Shown here: positions 51,454 to 62,013 of the stretch, in pieces | Position numbering within the stretch: position 1 is the first letter of the stretch | Layout: every line of letters starts with the position of its first letter | DNA from: Marivita sp. GX14005 | GTDB taxonomy: Bacteria; Pseudomonadota; Alphaproteobacteria; Rhodobacterales; Rhodobacteraceae | DNA length: 64,000 bases | Direction: 5' to 3' | Assembly (NCBI RefSeq): GCF_023370775.1 | Contig: NZ_JAMCCQ010000002.1 | Coordinates: 1-64,000 of the forward strand | The notes under the pieces: generated by a model | What the model was told of the DNA's origin: nothing | Seen by the model: the letters and a program-made list of their open reading frames with translations, nothing else | Database searches by the model: none | Position numbers and translations under genes: made by a program

Positions 51454-52940
51454 TCGCAGGGCTCAGCGTGGCCGGGCTGGTGATTGGCCCGGTCATCGCT
51501 GTTCTGCTGCGCGCCGAGACGTTTTCCGGCTTCGGCCCCGCCGATTGGCAGGCGCTGCGCTTCACCTTGGTGCAGGCGTTGCTTTCGGCGGCGCTCAGCG
51601 TGCTCTTTGCGATTCCACTGGCGCGCGCCTTGGCGCGGCGCCGGTTTGTCGGGCGTGGCCTGCTTGTCGCGTTGCTTGGCGCGCCCTTCATACTTCCGGT
51701 TATCGTGGCGGTTCTGGGGCTTCTTGCTGTATTCGGCCAATCCGGGCTGCTTAACCGGGTTCTGAGCCCGCTGGGCGCGCCGCAGCTGCAAATCTACGGT
51801 TTGCAAGGCGTTCTTGTGGCGCATGTGTTCTTCAACCTGCCGCTGGCGACGCGATTGTTCCTGCAAGGCTGGCTGGCGGTTCCGGGCGAACAATTCCGGC
51901 TTGCGGCGTCGCTCGGCATGGGGCCGAGGGCGATGTGGCGCGCAATCGAATGGCCGCTGCTGAAACGCATCGCGCCGGGCGCGTTCGCGGTGATCTTCGT
52001 GATCTGTCTGTCGTCATTCGCAGTCGCACTTACACTTGGCGGAGGCCCGCGCGCTACCACGCTGGAACTGGCGATCTATCAATCGGTGCGGTTCGACTTC
52101 GACCTCGGACGGGCAGCGGCGCTCGGTCTGGTGCAACTTGCGCTTGCCCTGGCCGCCGGGCTCGTTGCATTGCGTGTGGCCTCCGTTCCGGTGGCGGCGC
52201 GCGGGCTGGACCGGATGGTTCCGAGATGGGACGGGCAGGGCAAGGGCGCGCGTATGCTCGATGGCGTCTGGATCGTGGTGGCGGCCGTGTTCCTGCTGAT
52301 CCCACTGGCCATGGTTGTGCTCAATGGGGCGTCGGGAATTTTGACGCTCGGCGGCTCGGTATGGGTCTCTGCCGCGCACTCCCTTGCCGTCGCGCTTGGT
52401 TCGACTGTCTTGTGCCTCGCGTGGGCCTTGCCGCTGACCACACGCTGGGGCGAATGGCTGGGGTTGTCTGGTATCGCTCTGTCGCCGCTCGTGCTTGGGA
52501 TCGGCCTGTTCCTGATCGTCAGACCGTTCACCAATCCGTTCGAACTGGCGCTCTATGTCACGGCCACGGTCAACGCCTTCGTCAGCCTGCCCTTCGTACT
52601 GCGCATCCTTCGGCCCGAAGCCGAAGCGATCCGCGCGGATTACGGGCGGCTTGGCGGTGCTCTCGGCCTGTCGGACTGGGCCTGGCTGCGCTGGGTGCTG
52701 CTGCCCCGTCTCAAGCGTCCGCTCGGGTTTGCCGCTGGCCTGACCGCTGCGTTGTCCATGGGCGATCTCGGCGTCATTGCGCTGTTTGCCGATCCGGACA
52801 GGGCGACACTTCCGCTCAAGATCTATCAACTCATGGGAGCCTACCGCATGGAACAAGCCGCCGGCGGCGCATTGCTACTTCTGCTCCTGAGCCTGAGCCT
52901 GTTCTGGGCGTTCGACAGGGGAGGTCGCGTCGGTGCTTGA
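51429..52940 (+). CDS. thiP: Thiamine ABC transporter permease
   Basis: The 503-residue inner-membrane protein is a double permease: two sets of about six helices with EAA-type loops AASLGMGPRAMWRAIEWPLLKR and GGALGLSDWAWLRWVLLPRLKR. This duplicated form is standard for ThiP. It transports thiamine handed over by ThiB. Its start overlaps the end of thiB by 25 bases and its end overlaps thiQ by 8 bases, so the three genes are translated in a coupled way. Confidence 0.93.
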   Translation: MAARVVAIIAGLSVAGLVIGPVIAVLLRAETFSGFGPADWQALRFTLVQALLSAALSVLFAIPLARALARRRFVGRGLLVALLGAPFILPVIVAVLGLLAVFGQSGLLNRVLSPLGAPQLQIYGLQGVLVAHVFFNLPLATRLFLQGWLAVPGEQFRLAASLGMGPRAMWRAIEWPLLKRIAPGAFAVIFVICLSSFAVALTLGGGPRATTLELAIYQSVRFDFDLGRAAALGLVQLALALAAGLVALRVASVPVAARGLDRMVPRWDGQGKGARMLDGVWIVVAAVFLLIPLAMVVLNGASGILTLGGSVWVSAAHSLAVALGSTVLCLAWALPLTTRWGEWLGLSGIALSPLVLGIGLFLIVRPFTNPFELALYVTATVNAFVSLPFVLRILRPEAEAIRADYGRLGGALGLSDWAWLRWVLLPRLKRPLGFAAGLTAALSMGDLGVIALFADPDRATLPLKIYQLMGAYRMEQAAGGALLLLLLSLSLFWAFDRGGRVGA

Positions 52941-53628
52941 ACTTGACGCTATAGAGGCGCGGTCGGGTTCGTTCACGCTGACCGCCGATTTCGGGATCGA
53001 GGCAGGTGCGCGGGTCGCGATCATCGGCGCGTCCGGATCGGGCAAATCGACCTTGCTCGACGTGATTGCGGGCTTTCTCAAGCCTCGATCCGGTCATGTG
53101 CTTTGGAAGGACGCGGACTTGACCGACCTTGCGCCTGCGCGACGTCCTGTCAGCGTATTGTTCCAGGATACGAACCTCTTTCCGCATCTCACAATCGAAC
53201 GGAACCTCGCGCTTGCGCTCAATCCGCGCAGCGGCACGTTGCGCAAGGGGGATGCCGCCCGGATCGAAGACGCCTTGGCGCGCGTGGGACTCGCCGGTTT
53301 CGCGCCGCGCCGCCCATCCGAAATGTCCGGCGGGCAACAAAGCCGCGCCGCGCTCGCGCGCGTTCTCTTGCAGGATCGCCCCGTCCTGCTGCTTGATGAA
53401 CCCTTCGCCGCGCTGGGCCCGGCGCTGAAGGTCGATATGCTGGATATGGTCGCCAAGGTTGCGGATGCGGAAGCGCTGACCGTGCTTCTGGTCACGCATG
53501 ATCCAGCGGACGCCCGGCGGTTCGCGGATCAGACGCTGCTTGTCGAGAATGGCATTGTCGGTACACCGCAACCGACGCAAGCGTTGCTTGACGATCCACC
53601 AGAAAGCCTGCGGACCTATCTCGGGTGA
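52933..53628 (+). CDS. thiQ: Thiamine ABC transporter ATP-binding protein
   Basis: The 231-residue ATPase has Walker A GASGSGKST (32-40), Q-loop FQDTNLFPHLT, signature MSGGQQSRAALAR, Walker B VLLLDEPFAALGP and His switch LVTHDPAD. It powers ThiP at the cytoplasmic face. The start is GTG 52933, overlapping the thiP stop; no ATG fits the family N-terminus (MLELDAIEARSG). The operon ends at the terminator 10 bases downstream. Confidence 0.93.
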   Translation: MLELDAIEARSGSFTLTADFGIEAGARVAIIGASGSGKSTLLDVIAGFLKPRSGHVLWKDADLTDLAPARRPVSVLFQDTNLFPHLTIERNLALALNPRSGTLRKGDAARIEDALARVGLAGFAPRRPSEMSGGQQSRAALARVLLQDRPVLLLDEPFAALGPALKVDMLDMVAKVADAEALTVLLVTHDPADARRFADQTLLVENGIVGTPQPTQALLDDPPESLRTYLG

Positions 53629-53635
53629 CCCGCCA

Positions 53636-53671
53636 ATAAAAAAGCCCCGCGTCCAGCGCGGGGCTTTTGCG
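53636..53671. terminator. Bidirectional terminator between thiQ and the bc1 operon
   Basis: GCCCCGCG and CGCGGGGC pair around TCCA, with A6 before and T4 after. It ends both thiBPQ (plus) and petABC (minus). Confidence 0.92.
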
Positions 53672-53685
53672 TTCGGCTCGATGCC

Positions 53686-54477
53686 TTACGATTTCTTGAT
53701 CCGGTTCTTGACCGGCGCCCAAAGACGCTTGTTGGTCAGGTAGAGCAGGACCGATAGGATCGTCAGGAAGATCACCCCGACGAACCCCGCTTCCTTGCGG
53801 GCCATCATCTTCGGCTCCGCCGCCCACATCAGAAATGCGGCGACATCCTCGGCTTCCTGCCGAATGGTGGCTTCGGTGTTGTCCGAATACTCGACATCGT
53901 CACCGTAGAGTGGCGGCGCCATCGAGATCCAGCCGCCGGGGAAGGCGGTGTTCTCGTAAAAGAGCGTGCCGGCTTCCTCCTTCTCCTCGCCGGTATAGCC
54001 GACGAGAAGGGAGGCGATGTATTCCGCGCCGCCCATGCCCTTGAAGAGCTGGTTCAGGCCGAGCCCGTAAGGCCCGTGGAACCCTGCGCGCCCCTTGGCC
54101 ATCAGGCTGAGATCGGGCGCGCCGGCGGCAGTGTTGGCCGGAAAATTGTCGGACGGCTTCGCCGGACGCCAATCGTCCAGTTCCTCGTCGAACACTTCGT
54201 ATGTCTGCTCGGCATAGGCGCGCACCGCGTCTTCCGACAGGCCGACACCCCCTTCGTCATGCAGCGTCCGCAGCGGGACATACTGCAACCCGTGGCAGGA
54301 TGCGCAGACCTGGGTATAGACCTGCAGACCGCGCTGCAGCTGCGCCTGATCGTAGGTGCCGAACGGTCCCTCGAACGAGAAATCGAAATCCTCGACATGG
54401 CCCTCCGCCCCGGCGGCGTAAGCGCCGGACGCGGATGTCAATGCCAGGGTCGCCGCAAGGGCAAGTTTCTTAAACAT
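53686..54477 (-). CDS. petC: Cytochrome c1 of the bc1 complex
   Basis: The 263-residue precursor has a signal peptide ([17 protein letters not shown]), the heme-binding CASCH, the axial-ligand region with [10 protein letters not shown] carrying the ligand Met, and a C-terminal membrane anchor ([20 protein letters not shown]). It passes electrons from the Rieske centre to soluble or membrane cytochrome c in the periplasm. ATG 54477 (MFKKLALAA) has AAAGGA at good distance; an ATG three codons upstream abuts the ribosome site. Confidence 0.95.
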   Translation of the reverse strand: MFKKLALAATLALTSASGAYAAGAEGHVEDFDFSFEGPFGTYDQAQLQRGLQVYTQVCASCHGLQYVPLRTLHDEGGVGLSEDAVRAYAEQTYEVFDEELDDWRPAKPSDNFPANTAAGAPDLSLMAKGRAGFHGPYGLGLNQLFKGMGGAEYIASLLVGYTGEEKEEAGTLFYENTAFPGGWISMAPPLYGDDVEYSDNTEATIRQEAEDVAAFLMWAAEPKMMARKEAGFVGVIFLTILSVLLYLTNKRLWAPVKNRIKKS

Positions 54478-54495
54478 TGGTTGCATGTCCTTTTC

Positions 54496-55842
54496 TTACT
54501 CGGCCGGGGTCGGATCGACGAGTGTTTTGGTGCCACCGGTCTTGGAGTAATGCTCGACGAAATCCTCTTCGATCGTATCCGGCTGCGGCAGCGGCTTTTC
54601 GAGCACGCCGAGCAGCGGCAGGATGACGAGGAAATAGGCGAACCAATAGGTCGCGCCGAGCAGGGCGATATAGGGGTAGATACCTTCGGCCGGGCGCGCA
54701 CCAACCCATGTCAGCACGACGAAGTTGATCACGAAGACCCAGAACCACCACTTGAACATCGGACGATACCGGCCCGAACGCACCGACGACGTGTCGAGCC
54801 ACGGCACCAGCGCCATCACGATGATCGCGCCGAACATCGCGAGAACGCCGAAGAACTTCGCATCGATGATGCCGCCGGTCAGCCAGTTGGCAGCGATAAC
54901 GACCCAGACTTCGGAGTCGAAGGCACGCAGGATCGCGTAGAAGGGCAGGAAATACCATTCCGGCACGATATGTGCGGGCGTCACCAGCGGGTTCGCTTCG
55001 ATGTAGTTGTCGGGGTGGCCGAGGTAATTCGGCATGAAACCGACGACCGCGAAGAAGATCGCGAGAATCACCGCGAGCGCAAAGAGGTCCTTGATCACGA
55101 AATAGGGCCAGAAGGGCAGGGTATCCTTCTCGGCATCGGCCTTGGACGTGCGCCGCACCTCGACCCCGGTGGGGTTATTGTTGCCGGTGCTGTGGAACGC
55201 CCAGATATGGACGATCACCAGCGCTGCGATCACGAACGGCAGCAGGAAGTGCAAGGAGAAGAAGCGGTTCAGTGTCGCGTTGTCCACCGCGGGTCCGCCA
55301 AGCAGCCATGTCTGAATCGACTCGCCGATGAGCGGGATCGCGCCGAAGAGGCCGGTGATCACGGTCGCGCCCCAGAAGGACATCTGACCCCAGGGCAGAA
55401 CGTAGCCCATGAAGGCGGTGCCCATCATCAGCAGATAGATAAGCATGCCGACGATCCAGGTGATCTCGCGCGGGGCCTTGTAGGAGCCGTAATAGAGACC
55501 GCGGAAGATGTGCAGGTAAACGGCGAAGAAGAACAGCGATGCGCCGTTCATGTGCAGGTAGCGCAGCATCGCGCCGCCATTCACGTTGCGCATGATATGC
55601 TCGACGCTGGCGAAGGCCATGTCGATATGCGGCGTGTAGTGCATCGCCAGAACGATGCCGGTGGCGATCTGCAGGACCAGACAGAAGGCGAGAACGATGC
55701 CCCAGATCCACATCCAGTTGAGGTTCTTGGGCGTCGGGATCATCAGCGTGTCATAGAGCAGGCCGACAACCGGAAGCCGCGTGTGCAGCCACTTTTCGCC
55801 GCGCGTCTTCGGTTCGTAATGATCGTGGGGAATTCCGGACAT
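54496..55842 (-). CDS. petB: Cytochrome b of the bc1 complex
   Basis: The 448-residue protein has the eight-helix bc1 plan with heme-ligand histidines in the second and fourth helices ([23 protein letters not shown] and [27 protein letters not shown]) and the Qo motif PEWYFLP. It holds both b hemes and the Qo and Qi quinone sites for the proton-motive Q cycle. The gene lies between those for the Rieske protein and cytochrome c1, the usual fbcFBC order. Confidence 0.97.
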   Translation of the reverse strand: MSGIPHDHYEPKTRGEKWLHTRLPVVGLLYDTLMIPTPKNLNWMWIWGIVLAFCLVLQIATGIVLAMHYTPHIDMAFASVEHIMRNVNGGAMLRYLHMNGASLFFFAVYLHIFRGLYYGSYKAPREITWIVGMLIYLLMMGTAFMGYVLPWGQMSFWGATVITGLFGAIPLIGESIQTWLLGGPAVDNATLNRFFSLHFLLPFVIAALVIVHIWAFHSTGNNNPTGVEVRRTSKADAEKDTLPFWPYFVIKDLFALAVILAIFFAVVGFMPNYLGHPDNYIEANPLVTPAHIVPEWYFLPFYAILRAFDSEVWVVIAANWLTGGIIDAKFFGVLAMFGAIIVMALVPWLDTSSVRSGRYRPMFKWWFWVFVINFVVLTWVGARPAEGIYPYIALLGATYWFAYFLVILPLLGVLEKPLPQPDTIEEDFVEHYSKTGGTKTLVDPTPAE

Positions 55843-55854
55843 TCGGGTGTCTCC

Positions 55855-56433
55855 TTATCCCAGCTTGATTGTTGTATCGTCGACGAATTCCGCCGGCGGA
55901 ACGTGCAGGTTCTCGGGTGCAGGTCCTTTGCGGATGCGTCCCGACGTGTCGTAATGCGAGCCGTGGCACGGGCAGAACCAGCCGCCGATACCGCCCTCGA
56001 CCGTGTAATCGCCGGCGCCGACGATCGGCACGCAGCCCAGATGAGTGCACACACCGATCTGCACCAGCCATTCGCCGGTATCGTCGAGCGCGCGGTTCTC
56101 ATCCGTCGCGGCGGCCGCACCGTCGAGATTGGCGTTGCGCGCGATCTGGTCGGGCAGGTCGGCCAGATCGACGGCCTTGGCGGCCTCGATCTCGACCTCG
56201 GTGCGGCGACGGATGAAAACCGGCTTGCCGAGCCATTTGACCGTAAGTTGCGTTCCTTCGGCTACGCCCGACACGTCCACGCGGATCGAGGACAGCGCCA
56301 GAACGTCGGCGGAGGGGTTCATCTGATTGACCAGAGGCCAGACGGCGGCACCGGTCGCGACAACGCCGGCTCCGGCGGTCGCATAATACAGGAAGTCCCT
56401 CCGGGTGCCTTCGTGGTGTTCTGCGTTGGACAC
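55855..56433 (-). CDS. petA: Rieske iron-sulfur subunit of the bc1 complex
   Basis: The 192-residue subunit has a Tat-type N-terminus ([16 protein letters not shown]) serving as a membrane anchor and the cluster motifs CTHLGC and CPCHGSHY that bind the [2Fe-2S] centre. It swings between cytochrome b and c1 to carry electrons. GTG 56433 ([14 protein letters not shown]) matches the Rhodobacter protein start and has GGAG eight bases upstream; longer starts at ATG 56451 or 56469 are open but unlikely. Confidence 0.95.
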   Translation of the reverse strand: MSNAEHHEGTRRDFLYYATAGAGVVATGAAVWPLVNQMNPSADVLALSSIRVDVSGVAEGTQLTVKWLGKPVFIRRRTEVEIEAAKAVDLADLPDQIARNANLDGAAAATDENRALDDTGEWLVQIGVCTHLGCVPIVGAGDYTVEGGIGGWFCPCHGSHYDTSGRIRKGPAPENLHVPPAEFVDDTTIKLG

Positions 56434-56652
56434 GAGGTTTTCTCCATTCATCGCCATGACGGCGGCCACAATAGGGGTGACGCCCCGGCATCCCGGGACT
56501 TGTGAGGCGCTATTTAGCGGGATGACCCTTTGCAGTCCACCTCATCACGGGCTAGGTGAGTGAGAAGCGCCGATGTGTCGCGGTAAAAACGCGGCGCATG
56601 TCGACCAAGACGCCTATATGCTGCAAACAACCACGCGACTGGACGATTCCGC

Positions 56653-57315
56653 ATGAAGAAAACGATTCTCTCAGGTATTCTGGCGCTGGGCGCCACGACC
56701 GCTCCCGCGCTCGCCGAAACCGAACTGTCGATCTACACCGGATGGCAGACCGCGCCGCACAGCCGGGTGGAAGGCGACTATCCCGGAACCGGAGCCGAGT
56801 TCGACAAGCTCATCGGCTGGGAAGGTCGCTCTTTCGAGATGCCGCCCTATTACGGTATTCGCGGAACATGGTGGAAGAACGAAACGCTGGGCTTCGGACT
56901 CGAATTCACCCATACCAAGGTTTACGCCCCCGACGATGAAAAAGCCGATATCGGCTTTTCGGACCTTGAATTCACCGACGGGCTGAACATCGTGACGGTC
57001 AACGCCTATCGCCGGTGGCCGGGCCTTTGGGCGGATGGTGCGCTGACGCCCTATGTCGGCGGCGGTGTCGGTGTGGCCGTGCCGCATGTGGATATAGACA
57101 CCACGACCGGGATCGACACTTATGAGTTCCAGTTGACCGGTCCCGCCGCAAGGCTGACCGCCGGTGCGTCCTATAGCATCAATGACCGCTGGGCGGTGTT
57201 CGGCGAATACCAGTTCACCTATTCGAGCAATTCCGTCGATCTTCCAGACGGCGGATCGCTCGATACCGACATCAAGACGAATGCGCTCAATGTCGGTCTT
57301 TCGCTCAAGTTCTGA
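56653..57315 (+). CDS. Outer-membrane beta-barrel protein
   Basis: The 220-residue precursor has a signal peptide ([18 protein letters not shown]) and alternating beta-strands ending in [11 protein letters not shown] with a C-terminal Phe, the insertion signal of outer-membrane barrels. The pattern ([51 protein letters not shown]) is of the OmpA-barrel/OmpW-like 8-strand kind. I cannot assign a transported substrate or enzymatic role. It stands alone between the bc1 operon and pssA. Confidence 0.75.
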   Translation: MKKTILSGILALGATTAPALAETELSIYTGWQTAPHSRVEGDYPGTGAEFDKLIGWEGRSFEMPPYYGIRGTWWKNETLGFGLEFTHTKVYAPDDEKADIGFSDLEFTDGLNIVTVNAYRRWPGLWADGALTPYVGGGVGVAVPHVDIDTTTGIDTYEFQLTGPAARLTAGASYSINDRWAVFGEYQFTYSSNSVDLPDGGSLDTDIKTNALNVGLSLKF

Positions 57316-57333
57316 AACGCGGCGCAGCGCGGC

Positions 57334-58098
57334 TCATGGCTCGCGCGGCGCCTTTTCCTTTGCCAGTGCGCGGCGCGAGCTTGGCAGCATCCAGACAACG
57401 GCCGAGATATAGACCACGCTCAGGAGCGCGAGCGCGACCCAGGTATAGATCGCGATCGCCGCACCGATGGCGGCGAACCCGACGAGGAACATCTTTACCC
57501 GCCGCTGGCTGATTTGCGTCGTCTTGAACGACCAGACGGGAAACCGCCCGATCATCAAAAGCCCGATCACCGCGATGTAAATCGCCAAGAGCGCATCCGG
57601 CAGGATGGAGGACCGCTCCATCGCGAAAGAGACATACATCGGCAACATCACGAGGATCGCCCCGGCCGGGGAAGGGATGCCCATGAAATAGGCGTTTTCC
57701 GCCCCCGCTCCATCCTCGGCCTTGCGCGCGACGTTGAAGCGCGCCAGCCGCGTGACCGCGCAGACCGCATAAACCAGAACGGCCAGCCAGCCGAGCGAGC
57801 GCGTATCGTCGAGCGCCCAGACATAAAGCAGCATCACCGGCGCGACCCCGAAATTCAGGAAATCGGCCAGCGAATCAAGTTCCGCGCCCATCTTGCTGTC
57901 GCTGCCGAGCGCGCGCGCGAGACGGCCATCCACACCGTCGAGGATCGCCGCAAGCAGGATAAGCTGAACCGCCAGTTCATAGTTCCCCTGAAGGCCGAAC
58001 CGGATCGCCGTCAGCCCGGCGCAGATCGCCGTGACCGTCAGCATGTTCGGCAAAAGCTGGATCAGCGTCAGGTGATGCGGGTCGCGTTTCGGGCTCAT
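57334..58098 (-). CDS. pssA: CDP-diacylglycerol-serine O-phosphatidyltransferase
   Basis: The 254-residue integral membrane enzyme has the CDP-alcohol phosphotransferase motif D-G-x2-A-R-x8-G-x3-D-x3-D, seen in [23 protein letters not shown]. It makes phosphatidylserine from CDP-diacylglycerol and serine, the first step to phosphatidylethanolamine. Its start overlaps the psd stop by four bases, so both enzymes of the pathway are co-translated. Confidence 0.94.
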   Translation of the reverse strand: MSPKRDPHHLTLIQLLPNMLTVTAICAGLTAIRFGLQGNYELAVQLILLAAILDGVDGRLARALGSDSKMGAELDSLADFLNFGVAPVMLLYVWALDDTRSLGWLAVLVYAVCAVTRLARFNVARKAEDGAGAENAYFMGIPSPAGAILVMLPMYVSFAMERSSILPDALLAIYIAVIGLLMIGRFPVWSFKTTQISQRRVKMFLVGFAAIGAAIAIYTWVALALLSVVYISAVVWMLPSSRRALAKEKAPREP

Positions 58099-58757
58099 GC
58101 GCGCAGATCCGCGATGACGGATTCGCCGGCGACCATCGTCTGTCCGATCTTCACCGAGGGCTCCACCCCCTCCGGCAGGTAGACATCGAGCCGCGAGCCG
58201 AAGCGGATGAGCCCGAACCGTTCGCCGCGGTCGAGCACCGCGCCTTCTTGCGTGAAGCTGAGGATGCGCCGCGCGACCAGCCCGGCGATCTGAACGACGA
58301 CGAGATCGCGCCCATCCTCCATTCGCAGGATCAGTGAATTACGTTCGTTATCCTCGCTCGCCTTGTCGAGCGACGCATTGAAGAACTTGCCTGGCCGGTA
58401 GGCGATCTTTTCGACCTTGCCGGCGGCAGGGGCGCGGTTCACATGGCAGTTGAACACCGACATGAACACGCTTACCCGCATGAGCGGCGTATCGGGCAAC
58501 CCCAGTTCGCGCGGCGGTATCGCGGGTTCGATCAATGAAACGATCCCGTCTGCCGGACTGACGATCAGGCCTGGCCTGTCCGGCACCACCCTGTCGGGAT
58601 CGCGGAAGAAATAATAGCACCAGATCGTCAGCCCCACACCGATCCAACCGAGAAAATCCTCGACCAAAAACAGCGAAAGCGTGATCGCCGCGAATATCGC
58701 CACGAATTTGCGCCCCTCGGGGTGCATCGGTTTGATGAATGTATCCGTCATCCGCAT
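58095..58757 (-). CDS. psd: Phosphatidylserine decarboxylase (small, archaeal-type)
   Basis: The 220-residue proenzyme has the self-cleavage site Gly-Ser in [12 protein letters not shown], where Ser becomes the pyruvoyl cofactor, and the conserved [18 protein letters not shown] segment. N-terminal hydrophobic helices anchor it in the membrane. It converts phosphatidylserine to phosphatidylethanolamine and is coupled to pssA. Start could be ATG 58757 or 58751. Confidence 0.94.
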   Translation of the reverse strand: MRMTDTFIKPMHPEGRKFVAIFAAITLSLFLVEDFLGWIGVGLTIWCYYFFRDPDRVVPDRPGLIVSPADGIVSLIEPAIPPRELGLPDTPLMRVSVFMSVFNCHVNRAPAAGKVEKIAYRPGKFFNASLDKASEDNERNSLILRMEDGRDLVVVQIAGLVARRILSFTQEGAVLDRGERFGLIRFGSRLDVYLPEGVEPSVKIGQTMVAGESVIADLRA

Positions 58758-58823
58758 CGCGGTATGTATCCTTCGATTCCGTTACGTTCCGGTAAGCCGC
58801 CGCGCGAACGCCGGCAAGGCGGC

Positions 58824-59423
58824 TCAGGGCGCGGTTTCGATCATACTCTGGCGCTTGGCGAAACGGTCGAACCAATCCGCCAGCGCATCGCGCCCGGTGC
58901 GCCAGCCGCGCTCCGCATGTCTGAAATCCAGATAGGCAAGCGCGCAGCCGATTGCGATATGTCCCATGTCCAACCGCCCGGCCAGATGGCTCATCCAGCG
59001 GGTCTCGACCGCATCCAGAGAGCGCGATACCTTGGCCCACTGACCTTCGACCCACGGAGCATACACCATGTCCGCGGGCCGGAACCGCGCTTCATAGACC
59101 ATCAGCACGGCGGCATCCATCATACCGTCGGCGGTCGCCTCCAGCGTCAACGTGTCCCAAAGCCGATCTTCCGGATAAAGCCCGGCCTTCGCGCGATGAT
59201 CGAGATAGCGGCAGATCACCCGGCTGTCATAAAGCGTCGGTCCATCGGACCGGATCAGCGCAGGGATCTTGCCCACCGGGTTGGCGGATGTAAGGCGGGT
59301 ATCCGGCTCGACGGGAGAGGCTGCGACGTCGATCTGCTCGACCTCGTGGACCTGTCCGGTTTCATGCAAGGTTACAAGCACCTTGCGTACGAAAGGGGAT
59401 GGTCCGGCCCGGAGAAGTTGCAT
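58824..59423 (-). CDS. Glutathione S-transferase family protein
   Basis: The 199-residue protein has an N-terminal thioredoxin-fold domain (MQLLRAGPSPFVRKVLVTLHETG, with NPVGKIPALI and the cis-Pro, then LYDSRVICRYLDH) and an all-helical C-terminal domain. The Ser in PSPFVRKV is the likely catalytic residue. It conjugates glutathione to electrophiles or reduces them; the substrate is unknown. ATG 59423 begins the fold; the open frame extends 27 residues upstream through repeat-like DNA. Confidence 0.87.
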   Translation of the reverse strand: MQLLRAGPSPFVRKVLVTLHETGQVHEVEQIDVAASPVEPDTRLTSANPVGKIPALIRSDGPTLYDSRVICRYLDHRAKAGLYPEDRLWDTLTLEATADGMMDAAVLMVYEARFRPADMVYAPWVEGQWAKVSRSLDAVETRWMSHLAGRLDMGHIAIGCALAYLDFRHAERGWRTGRDALADWFDRFAKRQSMIETAP

Positions 59424-59490
59424 CGAAAAAGCTCCTTGTTGGATGGTTCCTAGGCTATGATCCGGGCGCGCCGATTGCAAAGCCTTGCAA

Positions 59491-59540
59491 ACTGGGGGTT
59501 TCACCCCCAGACCCCCGAAGGTATTTTTGGCCCAAAGAAG
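59491..59540. repeat. Rhodobacterales-type intergenic palindromic repeat
   Basis: CTGGGGGT and ACCCCCAG (59492-59510) form a hairpin followed by CCCCCGAAGGTATTTTTGGCC and an AAAGAAG stretch. This combination, a GGGGG/CCCCC hairpin then GTATTTTTGG, recurs between genes in many Rhodobacteraceae genomes. Here it lies just after xerC, where it may also end transcription. Confidence 0.6.
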
Positions 59541-59550
59541 CGGGGGCGGT

Positions 59551-60477
59551 TCAATTGGCTTTGGGGTGCGTGGCCTCGTAGACCCTCATCAGATGGACGG
59601 TATCGACCGATGTGTAAGCTTGCGTTGTCGAAAGCGACGCATGGCCCAGAAGTTCCTGTATCGCGCGCAGATCGCCGCCGGCGGACAAAAGATGCGTGGC
59701 AAAGCTGTGCCGCATCGCATGCGGGGTGGCTGTGGCAGGCAGGCCAAGCTGCAATCGCGCCCTTTCGGTGACCTTCTGCACCAGTCTCGGATTGAGCGGG
59801 CCGCCGCGTGCACCGCGAAAAACCGGCGAGTCCCCGGTGATCTCGAACGGACAGATGGCGACGTAGCGCTCTACCGCTGCACGGGCCACCGGCAAAAGCG
59901 GCACGATCCGTTCCTTGCTGCCCTTCCCGAGGATACGCAGCGTATCGCCGAGCGGCAGATCGCGCCCGGTCAGGCCCAGCGCCTCGGAAATGCGCAACCC
60001 GCAGCCGTAAAGCAATGTCACGACAGCCATGTCCCGCACGCCGATCCAGCTCTTGTGCGATTGCGCACCGACCGTGTCGATCATCGCGCGGGCCGCATCT
60101 TCTTTCAGCGGGCGCGGCAGCTTCTTTTCGAATTTCGGTGCGCGCGCGGACAGAACAGCGGTCGGCTCGAAACCCTCGCGCTCAGCCAGCCAGCGATAGA
60201 AGGATTTGACCGCCGAAAGCTTGCGCGCCAGCGATCGCGCGCCGATCCCTTCACTGCGCGTTCGCGCCATCCAGGCGCGCATGTCGGTCACGGAAATTTC
60301 GGCCAGCGGGGAAAGGCCCAGCGGCGCGCCCTTGTAGCCTGTCATGAAAGCGATGAAATCCACCACATCCGAACGGTAAGCTGCTATCGTCGCGTCCGCG
60401 GTTCCGTTCAGGGCGCGGCTCGACGCCAGCCATCCCTCCAGCGCATCGCGCGCGGCCGGAGAGATCTCCGTCGTCAC
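59551..60477 (-). CDS. xerC: Chromosome-dimer tyrosine recombinase XerC
   Basis: The 308-residue recombinase has the SAM-like N-terminal domain (LNGTADATIAAYRSDVVDFIAFM) and catalytic residues: Arg in LLYGCGLRISEAL, Lys in GKGSKERIVP, His-x2-Arg in PHAMRHSFATHLL, His in LLGHASLSTTQAY and the Tyr nucleophile in YTSVDTVHL. It resolves chromosome dimers at dif. The start is GTG 60477, overlapping the DUF484 stop (GTGA); longer reading into the DUF484 gene is not needed. Confidence 0.92.
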   Translation of the reverse strand: MTTEISPAARDALEGWLASSRALNGTADATIAAYRSDVVDFIAFMTGYKGAPLGLSPLAEISVTDMRAWMARTRSEGIGARSLARKLSAVKSFYRWLAEREGFEPTAVLSARAPKFEKKLPRPLKEDAARAMIDTVGAQSHKSWIGVRDMAVVTLLYGCGLRISEALGLTGRDLPLGDTLRILGKGSKERIVPLLPVARAAVERYVAICPFEITGDSPVFRGARGGPLNPRLVQKVTERARLQLGLPATATPHAMRHSFATHLLSAGGDLRAIQELLGHASLSTTQAYTSVDTVHLMRVYEATHPKAN

Positions 60478-61178
60478 GACAGCCAGCGCCGCATCTGGCG
60501 CTCGAAGACGCCGGTGAAGAACGCCAGCAGGTCGGTGCCTTGCTGCGGCGTGAACTGGTGCGGATCTTCCGCCCCGAGCGCGAGCAAACCGGGCAACCGT
60601 CCGGGTCCGAAATCGAGCTTCAGGCACGCCTCCGAACGAATCCAATCCGCCTTTTCGCCGTAGATTTCCGGCTCTCCGCTATCGATTTGCCGCAGCGTAA
60701 CCTGTCGCAGCGGCGCATTGCGTCCGCCGTTGAGATAGCCCTCGATGAACCCCGGTGCGGCGACGGACAGGACCGACCCGAGGCGCTTGATCGCCGGATC
60801 GTCATCGTTCTGCACCGATTCCAGCACCAGCTTGACGACATCGACGCGCAGGATCTCGGCAACCTCTCCGCCCAGATCGCGCAGGAACGGCTCGAATTCG
60901 ACCGGATCCATCAGCCGCAGGATCGCGCGATGGACCTGGTTGGTGCCGGCAAGGTTCTCGTAGGCTGCGGCGATGACCGAGCGATGCGTGTCTTCCAGCC
61001 GGTCGAGCCGCGCCTCCAGACGGTCCATCGCGATGCCGCGCAGATCGACGATATTGCCTCCCATCGCCCGCTCGTTCGCCGCGATCAGGGCGCGCATCAG
61101 GTCGGGATCTTCAAGGATCACGTCCGGGCGCGTCATGATCGTTTCGCGCAGATCTTCGTCGATACGGGGGCTGCTCAT
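60474..61178 (-). CDS. DUF484 family protein
   Basis: The 234-residue protein has the DUF484 pattern: an N-terminal helix, ILEDPDLMRALIAANERAMGGNIVDLRGIAMDRLEARLDRLEDTH, then a GAF-like domain ending in LLALGAEDPHQFTPQQGTDLLAFFTGVFERQMRRWL. Function is not established in the family; it is often encoded directly before xerC, as here with overlapping codons. ATG 61178 (MSSPRIDEDLRE) starts the conserved part. Cytoplasmic. Confidence 0.88.
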   Translation of the reverse strand: MSSPRIDEDLRETIMTRPDVILEDPDLMRALIAANERAMGGNIVDLRGIAMDRLEARLDRLEDTHRSVIAAAYENLAGTNQVHRAILRLMDPVEFEPFLRDLGGEVAEILRVDVVKLVLESVQNDDDPAIKRLGSVLSVAAPGFIEGYLNGGRNAPLRQVTLRQIDSGEPEIYGEKADWIRSEACLKLDFGPGRLPGLLALGAEDPHQFTPQQGTDLLAFFTGVFERQMRRWLS

Positions 61179-61280
61179 GCCATACTCGTTTTTATCTGTT
61201 CGCGAACCGTAGCAGGCGAGATGAAGAGATGCGCCCCTTTTCTCCGGGAAACGCATCCTTGCCGAACGACCTGTGACAGA

Positions 61281-61934
61281 TCAGACGATCTTGATATTAG
61301 CGGCTTTCGCGTCCTTGACGAACTGATCGAGGCCCTTGTCTGTCAGAACGTGGTTCGCCATCGCCTTGATCACCGCGGGCGGCGCGGTGGCGACATCCGC
61401 ACCGATCTTGGCGCAATCGCTCATGTGATTGGCGCTGCGGATCGAGGCCGCGAGGATGTTCGTTTCGAACCCGTAATTGTCGTAGATCTCGCGGATATCG
61501 GCGATCAGCTCCAGCCCGTCCAGATTGAGATCATCCAGACGCCCGATGAAGGGGGAAATGAAGGTCGCCCCCGCTTTCGCCGCCAGCAGCGCCTGATTGG
61601 CGGAAAAGCAGAGCGTGACATTGACCATCCGGCCCTCATCCGTGAGCACCTTGCACGCCTTCAGACCATCCCAGGTGAGCGGCACCTTGACGGCGATATT
61701 CTCGGCGATCCCGGCCAGCTTGCGCCCCTCCGCGATCATGTCATCGGCTTTGAGCGCGATCACCTCTGCGGAAACGGGGCCATCGACGAGATCGCAAATC
61801 TCCTTCGTCACTTCGAGAATGTCGCGCCCCGATTTCTTGATCAGCGAGGGGTTGGTGGTCACACCATCCACCATGCCCAGATCGTTGAGCTCGGCGATGG
61901 CGTCGATCTCGGCGGTATCGACAAAGAATTTCAT
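61281..61934 (-). CDS. tal: Transaldolase / fructose-6-phosphate aldolase
   Basis: The 217-residue length is that of the short transaldolase/Fsa family. [34 protein letters not shown] at the N-terminus and [16 protein letters not shown] with the Schiff-base Lys (about residue 86) are typical. It transfers dihydroxyacetone units in the pentose phosphate pathway. No operon partner is adjacent: DUF484 lies 100 bases away and priA is divergent. Confidence 0.93.
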   Translation of the reverse strand: MKFFVDTAEIDAIAELNDLGMVDGVTTNPSLIKKSGRDILEVTKEICDLVDGPVSAEVIALKADDMIAEGRKLAGIAENIAVKVPLTWDGLKACKVLTDEGRMVNVTLCFSANQALLAAKAGATFISPFIGRLDDLNLDGLELIADIREIYDNYGFETNILAASIRSANHMSDCAKIGADVATAPPAVIKAMANHVLTDKGLDQFVKDAKAANIKIV

Positions 61935-62013
61935 GGGGCAGCGTCCTTCGATGGGTTGGCCTTTTCTGCCCCGCGCTTTACCCCAAGATGAGGATCACCG
62001 AAAGCCCGAACTC